From positions 19,881,398 through 19,945,397 of the forward strand of contig NW_022098048.1 in the NCBI RefSeq assembly GCF_002288925.2: a DNA stretch of 64,000 nucleotides. The letters are read 5' to 3'. Positions 1 through 13,130 of the stretch are shown here, piece by piece; position 1 is the first letter of the stretch; every line of letters begins with the position of its first letter. The notes under the pieces were generated by a model, which ran no database searches, was not told the DNA's origin, and was given only the letters and a program-made list of their open reading frames with translations. Position numbers and translations under genes: made by a program. This stretch comes from Delphinapterus leucas (lineage: Eukaryota > Chordata > Mammalia > Artiodactyla > Monodontidae).

Positions 1-119
1 ACAAGTATTCTTCTGTGACTGATATATTGGCCCTGAGGGAAATTGCTAAAGAGGAATTTTCAAGAATAAGAGCATAATTGGAAAAAGAATGTAATATTGA
101 CAGGCAGGTTGGTAGGGTC
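1..119. other. Intronic sequence, nothing recognised
   Basis: No coding, RNA or repeat signature was recognised in this stretch, which is presumed NEK10 intron. Confidence 0.4.
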
Positions 120-345
120 ATTATTAAAAGCACAGGCTCTGGAATAATACTGGGTTTAAGTCCTGGGTCTGCTGTTGAGGGTTAAAAGTTATTGGACTTC
201 TCTGCGCCTCAGTTTCCTCATCTGCAATCTGGGGATATTAATAGTGCCCACCTTCTAGGATTATTGTGAGATTAAAAGTGGATGCATGTTGAGTGCTTGT
301 AGCAGTGCCTGGCTGGCATATGGTAAGCACTCACTAGACAATAGT
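120..345 (+). repeat. MIR SINE (ancient, sense)
   Basis: The order of diagnostic MIR blocks is intact: 'aaaagcacaggctctgga', then 'cctcagtttcctcatctgca', then a 'ggatattaatagtgccca' block, then 'cagtgcctggctggcatatg' and a 'gtaagcactca' tail. Divergence is typical of this old mammal-wide SINE. Confidence 0.85.
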
Positions 346-867
346 GATTGTTTGCTGTTAGTCTGAAATGTGAAAGGATAGTGCTCATTTGAATATATAG
401 ATTGTATTGTGCCTAATAATCAGATTAATTTCTTAATAGTCACAGTAGAGAAGAATTACTTATGCTGTGTATACGTATAGCTCCTTCTCCCTCTCCATCT
501 CTATATTTGCTCCCTGTGAGGCTGCCTTGGTACTAGTAGGGACTAGGATTTTTCTACCTGCCAGGCCCAAGCAGCTGAGGAGTGTGAAAGGGAAAAAAGT
601 GCTAAGCATGCAAAGGCAGGGAATGAGAGGAACAGAGCTTTCCATAATCATGCCTTGATGGGTGGGATGTGAGAATACTTTCGCTTGTAATTGCTTCTGT
701 TTATGGCTTCTCTGTCTGGTGGGGTATGATTTACCTGAATAATAGCACCCTTCCCTGCACTCAATAACTGCCACTCCCCAACCGAATTGTTTTATTACAG
801 TATCTGCTTTGGAGGGAATTTTGAGTGAACTCAGGATTTAATTGCACAAATTGAACTCTAAATACAT
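346..867. other. Intronic sequence, nothing recognised
   Basis: There is no splice-flanked ORF and no repeat that I can name. The open frames of 63 and 104 codons here have no recognisable domain and overlap each other on opposite strands. Confidence 0.4.
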
Positions 868-2356
868 CTATTTAAAATTTATTTTTTATCAAAATATAGT
901 TGATTTACAATGTTGTTGTTAGTTTCAGGTGTACAGCAAAGTGATTCAGTTATATATACATATATTCTTTTTCAGATTTTTTCCCATATAGGTTATTAAA
1001 AAATATTGAGTATAGTTCCCTGTGTTATACAATAGGTCCTTATTGTTTACCTATTTTAGTGTGTATATGTTACTCCCAAATTCCTAATTTATCGCTTCCC
1101 TGCTTTCCCCTTTGGTAACCATAAGTTTGTTTTCTATGTCTGTGAGTCTGTTTCTTTTTTGTAAATAAATTCATTTGTATCATTTTTTTAGATTCTACAT
1201 ATGAGTGCTATCATATGATACTTGTTTTTCTCTGTCTGACTTCATTAGTATGATAATCTCTATGTCCATCCATGTTGCTGCAAATGGCATTATTTCATTC
1301 TTTTTATGGCTAATATTCCATTATATCTATATCTTTATATATATCTATATATATTTATATATCACATCTTTATCCATTCCTCTGTTGATGGGCACTTTGG
1401 TTGCTTCCATGTCTTGGCTATTGTAAATAGTACTGCAATGAATATTGAGGTGCATGTATCTTTTTGAATTATGGTTTTCTCTTGGATATATGCCCAGAAG
1501 TACGATTGCAGAATCATATGGTAGCTCTATGTTTAGTTTTTTAAGGAACCTCCATACTGTTCTCCATAGTGACTGCACCAATTTACATTCCTATCAACAG
1601 TGTAGGAGGGTTCTCTTTTCTCCACACCCTCTCCAGCATTTATTATTTGTAGACTCTTTCATCATGGCCATTCCGACTGGTGTGAAGTGATATCTCATGG
1701 TAGTTTTGATTTGCATTTCTCTAATAATTAGCAATATTGAGCATTTTTTCATGTGCCTTTTGGCTATCCATATGTCTTTGGAGAAATGTCTATCTAGATT
1801 CTGCCCATTTTTTGATCAAGTTGTGTGTTTTGTTGATATTGAGTTATATTAGCTCTTTATATATTTTGGATATTAAGCCCTTATCAGATGCATCATTTAC
1901 AAACATATTCTCCCATTCAGTAGGTTAACTTTTCAATTTGTTGATTATTTTCTTCACTGTGCTAAAGCTTTTAAGTTTAATTAGGTCCATTTGTTTATTT
2001 TTGCTATTGTTCCCTTGCCTGAGGTGACAGATCCAGAAAGATATTGCTAAGACTTATGTCAAAGAGGGCACTGGCTATGTTTTCTTCTAGGAGTTTTATG
2101 GTTTCTGGTCTTACATTTAGATCTTTAATCCATTTTCAGTTTAGTTTTGTATATAGTGTGAGAAAATGTTCTAATTTTATTCTTTCACATGTAACTGTTT
2201 TCCCAACACCACTTGTTGAAGAGCCTGTCTTTTCCCCATTGTATATTCTTGTCTCCTTTTTCATAGGTTAATTGGCCATATGTGCATTGTTTCATTTCTG
2301 GGCTCTCTATTCTGTTCCATTGGTCTATGTATCTGTTTTGTGCCAGTATCACAGTG

Positions 2357-2575
2357 GTTTTTTTGGTTTTGTTTTTGTTTTTGCAGTACACGGGCCTCTC
2401 ACTGTTGTGGCCTCTCCCGTTGTGGAGCACAGGCTCTGGACGTGCAGGCTCAGCAGCCATGGCTCACGGGCCCAGCTGCTCCGCGGCATGTGAGATCCTC
2501 CCGGACCGGGACACGAACCCATGTCCTCTGCATCAGCAGACGGACTCTCAACCACTGTGCCATCAGGGAAGCCCC
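2357..2575 (-). mobile_element. CHR-type tRNA-derived SINE in L1-A
   Basis: Reads in reverse as a 5' 'ggggcttccctgatggcacag' head through to a 'gtgtactgcaaaaac' A-rich tail, with the T-rich tail at 2357-2382. It is placed inside L1 ORF2 between two conserved blocks (the 'gtatcacagtgg' side and 'ttttgataactgtagc'). Confidence 0.85.
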
Positions 2576-3218
2576 ATAGTGTTTTGATAACTGTAGCTTT
2601 GTAGTATAGTCTGAGGTCAGCAAGTGTGATACCTCCAGCTTTGTTCTTTTTTTTTCAAGATTTCTTTGGCTCTTTGGGGTCTTTTGTGGTTCCATACAAA
2701 TTTTAGCATTATTTGTTCTAGTTCTGTGAAAAATGTCATTGGTATTTTGATAGTTATTGCATTAAATCTGTAGACTGCCTTGAGTAGAATGAACATTTAA
2801 AATTTTTTAATCCTTCCAATCCATGAACATGTGATATCTTTCCATTTATTTATTTAATTCCTTAATCAATGTCTTATAGTTTTCAGAGTATGGGTCTTTC
2901 ACCTCCTTAGTTAAGTTTATTTGTAGGTATTTTATTCTTTTTGATGCAATTTTAAGTGACATTATTTGCTTGCTTTCTCTTTATGATAGTTCATTGTTAG
3001 TATTTAGAAAAGCAACAGATTTCTGTATATTAATCTTGTATCTTGCAACTTCAGTGAATTCATTTATTAGCTCTTATAGTTTTCTGGTGGAGACTTCAGG
3101 GTTTTCTATACATGTCATCTGAAAATAGTGACAGTTTTACTTCTTCCCTTCCAATTTGGATTCCTTTTATTTCTTTTTCTTGTCTAATTGCTGTAGCTAG
3201 GATATCCAATATTATGTT

Positions 3219-3288
3219 AAATAGAAATGGTGAGAGTGGGCATATTTGTCTTGAAATAGAAATGGTGAGAGTGGGCATACTTGTCTTG
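3219..3288 (-). repeat. 35-bp tandem duplication within L1-A ORF2
   Basis: Two adjacent copies (3219-3253 and 3254-3288) differ at one base (catatttg versus catacttg). They sit over the reverse-transcriptase coding region of the dead L1. Confidence 0.85.
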
Positions 3289-5486
3289 TTTTAGTTTTTC
3301 ACCATTGTGCATGATGTTAGCTGTGGGTTTGTAACAAATGGCTTTTATTTTGTTGTGGTATGTTCCCTCTATATCAACTTTTTTGAGTTTTTATCATGAA
3401 TGGGTGTTGAATTTTGTCCAATGCTTTTCTGCATCTATTGAGATGAGCATGTGATTTTTACCCTTCTTTTTGTTATTGTGGTGTATCACATTGATTGATT
3501 TGTGGATATTGAACCGTCATAGCATCCCTGCTATAAATCCCACTGGCTCACAGTGAATTATCCTTTTTATATATTGTTGAATTTGGTTTGCTAACATTTT
3601 GTTGAGGATTATTGCACCTTTATTAATCAGAGATATTGGGTTGTAATTTTCTTTTTTCTGTAGTGTCTGTCTTGTTTTGGTATCAGGATAATCGTAGCCT
3701 TGTAGAATGAATTTGGGAGTATTTCCTCCTCTTAAGTTTTTTTGGATACTTTGAGAAGGATAGGTATTAACTCTTCTTTATATGCTTGGTAGAATTTCCC
3801 TGAGCTGTTTGGTCTTGGACTTCCATTTGCTGGGCATTTTGTTGTTGTTCCAAATTTAGTTTCACTACTAGTGATTGGTCTTGTTCAGATTGTCTGTTTC
3901 TTCCTGATTCAGTCTTGGCATGTGTATTTTTCTAGAAATTTGTCCATTTCTTCTAGATTGTCCAATTTGTTGGCATATAACTGTTTGTAGTATTCTCTTA
4001 TGATTTTTTTGTATCGCTATGGTATTGGTTATTTCTCCTCTTTCATTTCTTATTCTGCTTATTTGGGTCCTTGCAATTTTGTTCTTAATAAGCATTGCTA
4101 AAGGCTTACCAATTTTGTTTTCCTGTTAAAAAAAAACTAGCCCTTGGTTTCATAGATTTATTCTATTTTTTTTGTTTTTCTCAATTTTATTTATTCCCAC
4201 TCTGATCTTTTTATAATCTCCTTCCTCTGCTGACTTTGGGCTTAGTTTGTTCTTCTTTTTCTAAGGTTAAGATGTTTATTTGAGAGATTTTTCTTGTTTC
4301 TTGAGGTAGGGCTGTATCATTATAAACTTCCCTCTGAAAACTTCTTTTGCTTTTTCCCATAGATTTTGGAAAGTTGTGCTTTTATTTTCATTTGTTTCAA
4401 GGTATTTTCTGATTTTGTCTTTGAATTCTTCATTGACCCATTAGTTTTTTTCATAGCATGTTCTTTAGCCTCCCCATGTTTGTTTTCCCCCTTTTTTTCT
4501 TGTAATTGATTTCTAGTTTCATGCCATTGTGGTTGGAAAAGATGCTTGATATAATTTGTATCCTCTTAAATTTCTTGAGACTTGTTTTGTAGCCTAGAAT
4601 GTGACCTATCCTGGAGAAAATTTTATGTGCACTTGAAAAGAATGTGTATTTTGCCTTTTTTGGATGCAATGTCCTGTAATGTCTATTAAATCCAACTGGT
4701 CTAATGTGTTATTTAAGGCCAGTGTTTCCTTATTGATTTTCTGTTCAGAAAATCTGTCCATTGATGTAAGTGGGGTGTTAAAGTCCCTTAATATTATTGT
4801 ATTACTGTCAGTTTATCCCTTTATATCCATTAATACTTGCTTTAGTTATTTAGGTGCTCCGTACTAGATGCGTATATGTTTACGAATGTTCTATCTCTTC
4901 TTGTATTGATCCTTTATCGTTATATAATGTGCTTCTTTGTTTTTTATTATAGACTTTGTTTTGAAGTCTATATTGTCAGATATGAGTATTGCTACCGCAG
5001 TTTTCCTTTTGTTTCACATGGAATATCTTTTTCCATCCCCTCACTTTCAGTCTGTGTGTGTCTTTAGCTATGAAGTGAGTCTCTTGTAGGCAGCATATAG
5101 ATGGGTCTTTTTTTTTTCTATCCAATCAGCCACTCTATGTATCTGGTTTGGGGCATTTAGTCCAAGTGATTATTGATAGGTATGTACTTATTGCCCTTTT
5201 GTTATTTGTTTTCTGGGGGGTTTTTTGTAGTTCTTCTCTGTTCTTTTCATTTTCTTTTAGTCTCTTACCTTATGCTTTGATGACCCTCATTAGTGTTAAG
5301 TTTGTATTCCTCTCTAGTGTTTGTATATCTATTATAGGTTTGATTTGTGGTTACTATGCAGGTCATATATGTTGACCTGTATCTACTTGTTTTAAATTGA
5401 TAGTCATTTAAATTCAAATACATTCTCTAAAAGCTCTACATTTTTTACTCCCTTTCCCAAGCTTTGTGTTTTTGGTGTCACGTTTT

Positions 5487-5688
5487 GTTTTGTTTGCAGT
5501 ACGCAGGCCTCTCACTGTTGTGGCCTCTCCCATTGCGGAGCACAGGCTCCAGACGCGCAGGCTCAGCGGCCATGGCTCACGGGCCCAGCCGCTCCACGGC
5601 ACATGGGATCTTCCTGGACCGGGGCATGAACCCGTGTCCCCTGCATCAGCAGGTGGACTCTCAACCACCACGCTACTAGGGAAGCCCC
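5487..5688 (-). mobile_element. CHR-type SINE in L1-A
   Basis: Reverse-orientation CHR SINE ending 'gggaagcccc'. The flanks 'ggtgtcacgtttt' (5474-5486) and 'ggtgtcatatttt' (5690-5702) look like a slightly decayed target site duplication. Confidence 0.85.
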
Positions 5689-6829
5689 AGGTGTCATATT
5701 TTAAATCATCGTGGCTATCCCTAAGTATTTATTGTAGTTATAGTTGATTTTACAATTTTTGTGTTTTAATCTTTTAACCTATTAATCTTATTTAATGGTT
5801 GACCCACAGCCTTTACCAGAAGGATTTCCCCCTTCCTATAATTTCTTCCTTCTTGTAGTAGCCTTTTCTTTTTCACTGAAAGAAGACCCTTTAACACTTC
5901 TTGAAAGGTTGGTTTGGTAATGATGAACTCCTTTAGTTTTTATTTGTCTGATAAGCCCTTTATCTTCTTCAATTGTGAATGACAGCCTTGCTGGGTTGAG
6001 TATCCTAAGTGGTAGGTTTTTTTTTCCCTTTCAGTACTTTGAATATATCATACCACTCCCTTCCGGCCTGCAATGTTTCTGCAGAAAGATCAGCTGAAAG
6101 CCTTATGGGAGTTCCCTGTAACTGTTTTGACTCTTTGTTTTTCTCTTGCTGCTTTTAGAATCCTCTCTTTAACTTTTGCCATTTTAATTATGATAGGTCT
6201 TGGTGGGAGTCTCATTGTGTTCATCTTGCTTGGGACCCTCTGTGCTTCCTATACCTGAATATCTGTTTCCTTCTTTGGTGTCAGGAAATTTTTGAGCCAT
6301 GATTTCATCAAATACATTTTGTACCCCTTTCTCTCTCTCTTCTCCTTCTGGGACCCATATTATATGAATGTTAGTATGCATGATGTTGACCTAGAGGTCC
6401 CTTAAACTAGCCTCATTTTTTAAAACTTGTTTTTTTTTTTTTTGGTGTTCTGATTGGGTAATTTCCATTATTCTATCTCCCAGACCACTAATATGCTCTT
6501 CTGTATCACCTCATCTGCTGTTAATTCCCTCTACTGTACTTTTCATACCAGTTACTGTATTCTTCAGTTCTTTTTTTTAATATTTTCTAGTTCTTTATTA
6601 AAATTCTCACTGTGTTCTTGTATTCTTTTTTTCCCCAAGTTCAGTTAGCATTTTCATTACTATTGCTTTGAACTCTTTATCAGGTAAATTATTTACCTCT
6701 GTTTCATTAAGATTTTCTTTTCAGGGTTTTTTCTTGTTATTTCTTTTGAAATGTATTCTTCTCTGTCTTCTCATTTTGTTTGACTTCCTCTGTCTCTGTA
6801 AAATTAGGTGAAACAGTTACCTACTCTGA

Positions 6830-7955
6830 TCTTGAAAGTGTGTCCTTGTGTGGGACTGTCCCTATGAAGTCTGTGTGTGCCCAGTGGCTTTGGTGGGAGA
6901 GCTGGGTCTGACATTAGCATAGGCCATGTCTTCTCCCAGTGTGCGCTAGCAGCTACCACCTTGGTGGGAGGCAGGGGCAGAGTTGGAGGGGCTAGAGCCA
7001 GAGCCAGGTGCAAGCTGGGGCTTCTCCTCTGCTCAGTGGCCATCACCACCCTGTCAAGGGTGCGGTCAGAGCCTCAGGGGCTGGAACAGAAGCCCTGAGG
7101 AAGTTGGGTTTCTTCCAGGTGTGATGGCAGTCTCAGCCTTGGTTTGGGATATAGATTCAGGGCCTGAGGGCTTGAGACTGTACTTCTTTTCTGATTTCAC
7201 TTTATCCCTGATGTGCTTGCTTGGCTAGAGGCTGGGTTGTGGCTGGAGGGGTTGATATCACACTACTGAGCTGAGTTTGCTCCCTCCCAAGAGTGCACAG
7301 GGACACATGTGCTGGCAATGGCTGCCTACACCCTGGTCAGAGGCAGGGCTTGGATCCAAGCCAGCTCTGTTCCCTCCAAGTGTGCACACTCTCGTAGTTA
7401 GTGGCACCCTCTGCCTTAGTGGGAAGCAGTGCTGGAGCAAGAGGGGCTAGAGCAGGAGCCAGGTGAAGGGTGGGCGGCGGGTGTGATGCAGCAGTCCTGG
7501 CTAGCTGGTCAGAGCCCCTGGCAGTTTTCAATGTGCTGCCTCCACACTTTGACTGGGAGCAAGCAAGTCTGTGTGCTCTTCAAGAGCAGAGGCCCAGTTT
7601 CTTACAGACCTTTGGTAAGCCCCACTGGGTTTCAAACCAGCTAAGGGGCTTGTCTTCCCAGTGCTGTATCCCAGGGCTGGGCTGTCCAATGTGTGGCTGG
7701 AATCCCTCACTCCCCAGGGAGGATCCCTGAGGCTGTGATGTCCCCTCCTCTCCTGTGTCCCTGCTAAGGGTGAAGGTCCCGACCACATCGCTTCTCCCTT
7801 CCTACCGGACTCCGTGTGGATCTTTCTTTACAGCCTTGGTTGCAGAAGAGCTGTTCTGCTCTTCCCCAGGTTGATTTCAGCAAGAGTTGTCGTTTGGATG
7901 TGTTCATGAGTGAAGGTGAGCCCAGCATGCTCCTAACCTGCCACCTTGATCATCA
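6830..7955 (-). promoter_or_regulatory. L1-A 5' UTR / internal promoter region
   Basis: GC-rich block upstream of reverse ORF1. It matches the first ~950 bp of L1-B (43.89-44.84 kb, opposite strand) closely: the 86-codon frame at 7528-7788 and its partner at 44030-44293 differ at only about three amino acids. In L1 elements this region carries the internal Pol II promoter; activity here is inference. Confidence 0.65.
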
Positions 7956-9192
7956 CACCTCCCATGATCCATTTGTTTAATTGCCCACACTCCTCACTGT
8001 ATTTATATTTAATTGGTTTCCATTATAGGCCTCTTAATAGCATCCATAAAGCATTAGGATTAGAGGAACCTGAAAAAGACCATTTAATTTGTTTTCCTAT
8101 CTTGAAGCCAAGACCTAATAAATGGTTATTTGGTTTATTTTTCACCATCTTCATGACAGGTTAAGGGGAAAACATCTTTTAGAAAAGTGATTTATAAATT
8201 CTTTTCATTTTGTGCCTATAAAAATTTCTTTACCAAGAAAGACAAAAAACCAAAAGTGTTCCTATGTCAAATGAAGTCCTTCTCTTATGACTTGACATTT
8301 GTTTTGGATTTTAGTGGCCATGCAAAGCAGCTGGTCACTACTTACCATTTAATAATTTTTCACATAGTGAAAAATTCTTTAAGTCTTTTTTTCTAAATTT
8401 ATTTCCTATTTATTCATAGTTCTAACAATTTAAATCAGACTTATAGATATTCCACAAAAGAATCTTCTCATTCCAAACCTTCCATGTCTTAGGAAAGTTG
8501 CATGAATTAATCTGATAAGGAGGAATCCCAATTTCTTTTTTAAAGTGCAATTTCAGTGTAGCATTTTTGACTCAAATATATATTTTTACTTCAGGACTGA
8601 TGGAGCAAATTAAAATTCTAAATGCCCCCAAAATATTTTCCAATCTTTCTTCTCTTCCCATTCTCCTTCCCCATGATCACCCTCACTACAAATCCTGGAG
8701 TTCCATACACAGTTGGGCTTCAGGCAATTTGGAAAGAATTGATCAAAAGTAAATTGGTTGTGGTGATAATATAATCAAAATAAAGAAATTACTATGAATA
8801 ATTAGTTTTCATCACTGATTTTTAAAATTTATTGCTAATTTTCAGGAATTTTTACATTGTTTTTGGACATATAAACATTTTAACCTATTTAAAATATTTT
8901 CCTTTTATTCCCTGTGTATTTGGTATTTTATTTAATTCATTTTCAGTTATTGTGGTTATTGTACAGTTGAAATGTGACGCTGGTTGGGTTGTTTAGGTAA
9001 ATATTTGTAAGTGATAGTATAGTAATGTGTTTGTTGACCTAGGAGCCTATCTACAATATATTGTTAATTGAAAAGTTAGATTACCAATTATATATATATA
9101 TAATATATAATCTCCTATTTAAAACAGAATTATCTAAAAATATTGTCAAATCTGGCAGGCTTTCTATTGTTTCTTTATTACAAAAGCAGTGT
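7956..9192. other. AT-rich intron, nothing recognised
   Basis: No exon-like frame with splice sites and no repeat family that I can name. It contains a short AT-dinucleotide run near 9091-9112. Confidence 0.4.
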
Positions 9193-9196
9193 ATTC
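9193..9196. repeat. ATTC target site duplication, 3' side of provirus
   Basis: Matches ATTC at 25330-25333 at the other provirus edge and immediately precedes the LTR terminus tgttgacc. Confidence 0.75.
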
Positions 9197-9527
9197 TGTT
9201 GACCTGAAATAACTAGATTGCCAGATATTTCTCCAACCAAGATGAGTTTATTCTGGATCAGCAGAGAATTGCAGCTTTGGGGTCTACAACCATGGTGAGC
9301 TACATGCAAGTCCCAGCACACTGGGGGAAGGAGAACACTTTTACAGAGAGGAAGAGGAATTCAGGAGGGCTGTAGTAAACAGAGTCCATAGCTTTTCATG
9401 GACTGAGTCCTTGCTGGGAAAGAAGAGTCTTTCTTCTTGTTGGGCTCAGCTATCTTTGCAGGGCACCAGAGCCACCACTCTTGTCTCTCAACTCTATTTA
9501 ATTGAGGTTTCTATATATCAATTTTCA
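9197..9527 (-). mobile_element. ERV 3' LTR
   Basis: Starts tg (9197) and ends ca (9527) on the + strand. It is collinear with the 5' LTR through the 'gggatcagcagagaattg'-like block, 'aaggagaacactt' and 'gactctatttaat'. It is reverse-oriented relative to the window. Confidence 0.85.
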
Positions 9528-9542
9528 TATTTTTCCCTTTTG
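9528..9542 (-). promoter_or_regulatory. ERV polypurine tract
   Basis: The complement of 'tatttttcccttttg' is a polypurine run directly abutting the U3 edge of the 3' LTR. This is where plus-strand DNA synthesis starts in retroviruses. Confidence 0.7.
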
Positions 9543-9839
9543 TTCAAGACCTTTCTCTGAAAGTATCACTGATCAGGAATCAGGTTTTCTAGTTTCAGCA
9601 GCTTTTTTGTCCCTCCAAGTCAGGAAAGACCTTTCCTGGGTGTGGTTTCTCACATCAGAAGGAAAGTACACAGATTGGAAACCTACTGATGTCACACTCA
9701 AGTAACAAGGAAGGGTGGGAGGGAGAACTCTCAGGCACTTTTTATCTAAAGCCCATACGTTATCAAGACCAAGGACACTGGAGATCACATGATGGTGTTA
9801 TGTCATCATCAAACATTTGGTGACAAACTTCCAACAGAC

Positions 9840-11110
9840 CTGGTCCAGCTATCTTGCAAAAGCTGTGTCGTCAGATGTCATCTGCTCCAATTCTGGGAAA
9901 TCTTTACTTTCAGGTCACCAGGTGATGTGCAGGTTCAGTCAGGGTTTGGTGCTTTCTTTGGGTGTGTCATGAGAATCCAAAGAGGGTCTTCCTTGGAGTT
10001 TTGTGGCACAAGGGTTGGTTAACAGTACTTCATGGGGCCTTTTCAGCAAGAGTGAAGAGCATTTATTCTGGAGGTGTCTATTTCAATAGACAAAATCTCC
10101 AGGTTGCAATGTGTGATGCTTAAAGTCTTTGTCTCTTGAGAGCACACTGAGAAAAGATTGCTCTACCCAAAACATGGTTGTTTTTTGTTTTTGGGGGTTT
10201 TTTTTGTGGTACACAGGCCTCTCACTGTTGTGGCCTCTCCCGTTGTGGAGCACAGGATCTGGACGTGCAGGCTCAGTGGCCATGGCTCACGGGGCCAGCC
10301 ACTCTGCAGCATGTGGGATCTTCCCAGACTGGGGCATGAACCCATGTCCCCTGCATCGGCAGGCAGATCCTCAACCACTGCACCACCAGGGAAGCCCAAC
10401 ATGGTTTTTTTTTGTTTTTTGTTTTTGGTTATTTTTAATAGAAGCAATTAGGGCTTTGCAATGTTGGAGCACCTCTCCTTTTATCAGTTGTGGGTCAAAA
10501 GAAGCAGGAGCCTAGTGCATTGAGTGTCCTGTGACCACCTCAAAGGGTGAGAGTTTGAGTTCCGAAAGGGTGGATCTGAGATTTAGAACGACCAACATGA
10601 ATGCTGTTGGCCAAGGTGTTTGGAGGGCCTCTAAAAATTTTGCCAGTTGAGTCCTATAATGCCATTATTGCATTCAACTAAACCAGAAGATTGAGGATGG
10701 TAATCACAGTGAAAGTGCTATAAGACAAGCCAAAGAGTACAGATGTGCTGAAGCACCTAGCCAGTAAAATGGGTTTCTTTATCCTTATGAAGTTTGAGAG
10801 AAGTTCCCCAGATAGGGATAATCTTTTACAAAAGGACTTTAGCCACAGAGGAGGCGGTAGCCTGTCTGCAAGGGAAGGCTTCAGTTCAGTGTGAAAACAT
10901 ACAGACCAACACTAAAACATATTTACATCCATGAAACAGAGGAAGTTGTATGAAATCCATTTGCCAGAACTTGAATGGTCCATTAGGCAATTTAAAATGT
11001 CCGGGAGCAGTATGAACAGTTTCTCTGGGTTGTATTTTAGGTGGGACAAGTGAGGCAGGCACCTTTTGTAGCCTCATTTATGTTTCCCCACCAGTATTGA
11101 TTCATGAAGG
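9840..11110 (-). pseudogene. ERV integrase remnant (pol 3' part)
   Basis: The reverse frame at 10886-11077 contains the integrase core start (a GPF-W-MDF context with the first catalytic Asp). A second block near 10665-10740 shows the HCDYHPQSSGLVE context carrying the catalytic Glu. A third block (about 9840-10110) resembles the C-terminal DNA-binding domain (GDF-Y, then KGP, then WI-THPKKAP). The blocks lie in different frames with stops, and a SINE interrupts at 10206-10397. The gene is dead. Confidence 0.75.
10206..10397 (-). mobile_element. CHR-type SINE in ERV integrase
   Basis: Reverse CHR SINE with its head at 10397. It is flanked by 'aacatggtt' on both sides (near 10170 and 10398), a short target duplication. 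Open frames of ~95-128 codons here are read-through of the SINE, not genes. Confidence 0.85.
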
Positions 11111-11479
11111 CTGTCATTTTGTCAGTAGGCCAGTGGTTGAATGCATGCACAGTGGTGAGGAGTGAGAATTTTAGAGTCTTAGGTGGGACTGGGTTGTTAT
11201 TTGGTTCAAACCAGAGGTTTCTCTTTTATCAAAACAAAAATTGTTGAATTTCCAACAATTTCCAATTGTTGTTTTTCCTTTCCTGAGGGCAGTTGTTGGG
11301 CTTCTCTAGCCAGTTTTTCTAAACTATCATTTGGGAAAATATCCCTTTGGACCGTGACAGAGGTTTGGCTACTGTTGGTCCCTTTAAGGGCAGCATTCCT
11401 TGCAGAAATGTCAGCAAGGTGATTTCCCCTGGCTTCCAGAGAGTCAAGTTTAGAATGCCCTGGAATCTAAGTGGCAGGT

Positions 11480-12500
11480 AGCAGTATTACATTTAATAAT
11501 TCCTGAACATAGGGGCCAGTTTAAATTTCATTTCCTCTGGAAGTAAGGAAGACACATTTCTTCCACATTATTTCAAAATCATGAGCTACTCTGAAAGCAT
11601 ATCAGTATAAATATTGGCAGTTTTGTCCTAGGCTAAAGTACAAGCCCATGTAAGAGTACAATTCATCCTGTTGGGTTGAAGTAGCCATAGGTAGAGATGC
11701 TGACTCAACAACATTAAAATAAGTTGTAATAACATCCTCAGCAGAGTATTTGCCATTGTCACCTTTTAAATAAGAACAACCAATGAACCATGAAAAGTCA
11801 CCTTTACCCAAGGATTTTCTGTAGGTCATTTCAAGGAGTCAGGAGGTGGTCCATCAGCGTTAAACAGTCATAAGGGAATTAATCAGTGATGGAGGGATGA
11901 AAAGTAGCCAGGTTAAGGTTATTACAATGTAAAAGAATTATGTGAGGGACAGGTAACAAAAATACTTCATAAGAGGTGAGGTGGCTTGATGAGAAGTGTT
12001 GGGCATAATGAGAATTCCGAAGGGATTCTGCTGCATGAGGTACAAAAATGGTTAAGGGTATACTATAATTTTCTCAGTAGCCTTCACCAAAAGAGCAGTA
12101 GCTGTAATGGCTCTAAAGCAAGACGGGTATCCCTGTGCCACAGGGTCCAGTTGCTGACTATAATATACAATGGGTTGATGGTGGTCCCTGTGTTTTTGGG
12201 TCAGTACCGCAAGGGCATTACCTTCCTTTTCATATACAAAAGGAAAAGGGGAATCTGATAATTGGGATGCCCAAGAGCAGGTGGGTTCATCAAACTCTCT
12301 TTTAAGGCCTTGAAAGCTATGTCATCCGGTTCTTCCCATAAAATTGAGTTTGGGTTGTTATTGTTGAGAGGTTTGGCCGTAAGAGAGAAATTTGGAATCC
12401 AGTTTTGGCGATCACCAACTAGCCTGAGAAAACCTCGAAGTTGGTGCTTAGTTTTGGGTTTGGGGAAACTTAGGACAGCATGAAGTCTATCTGGATCTGG
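11480..12500 (-). pseudogene. ERV RT connection / RNase H remnant
   Basis: The reverse frame 11602-11829 aligns by eye to the RNase H start of ERV-I-type pol (KGDFSWFI..SYLKGDNGKY). The first catalytic Asp, expected after WFI, reads Gly here. The next conserved block (KTANIYTD) follows out of frame near 11590-11640. The rest is connection-domain sequence with stops. Confidence 0.65.
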
Positions 12501-12519
12501 GTGTAGCTCCTGTTCTAAG

Positions 12520-13101
<582 letters not shown>

Positions 13102-13130
13102 AGCAACCAGGACAAACCTACATTCCTCTT

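Larger units (their letters stand above)
868..7955 (-). mobile_element. L1-A: near full-length, old L1 LINE, antisense
   Basis: The left end is the L1 3' UTR in reverse (the 'tatagttgatttacaatgttg' block). It is followed leftwards-to-rightwards by reverse ORF2 (about 1300-5130), reverse ORF1 (about 5150-6780) and a GC-rich 5' UTR (about 6830-7955). ORF2 is broken into frames shorter than 100 codons, so the copy is dead. Two CHR SINEs (2357-2575 and 5487-5688) have landed in it. The 5' UTR is highly similar to that of L1-B at 43.9-44.8 kb although the ORF2 bodies look like different subfamilies. A 35-bp tandem duplication sits at 3219-3288. Confidence 0.85.

Noticed and set aside
9543..9840. 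Retroviral env remnant
   Set aside because: No env motif was recognisable in the ~300 bp between integrase and the polypurine tract.
10129..10515. 128-codon open frame on +
   Set aside because: It is read-through of an antisense CHR SINE; similar peptides recur at every antisense SINE (2280, 5466, 14059, 31616).
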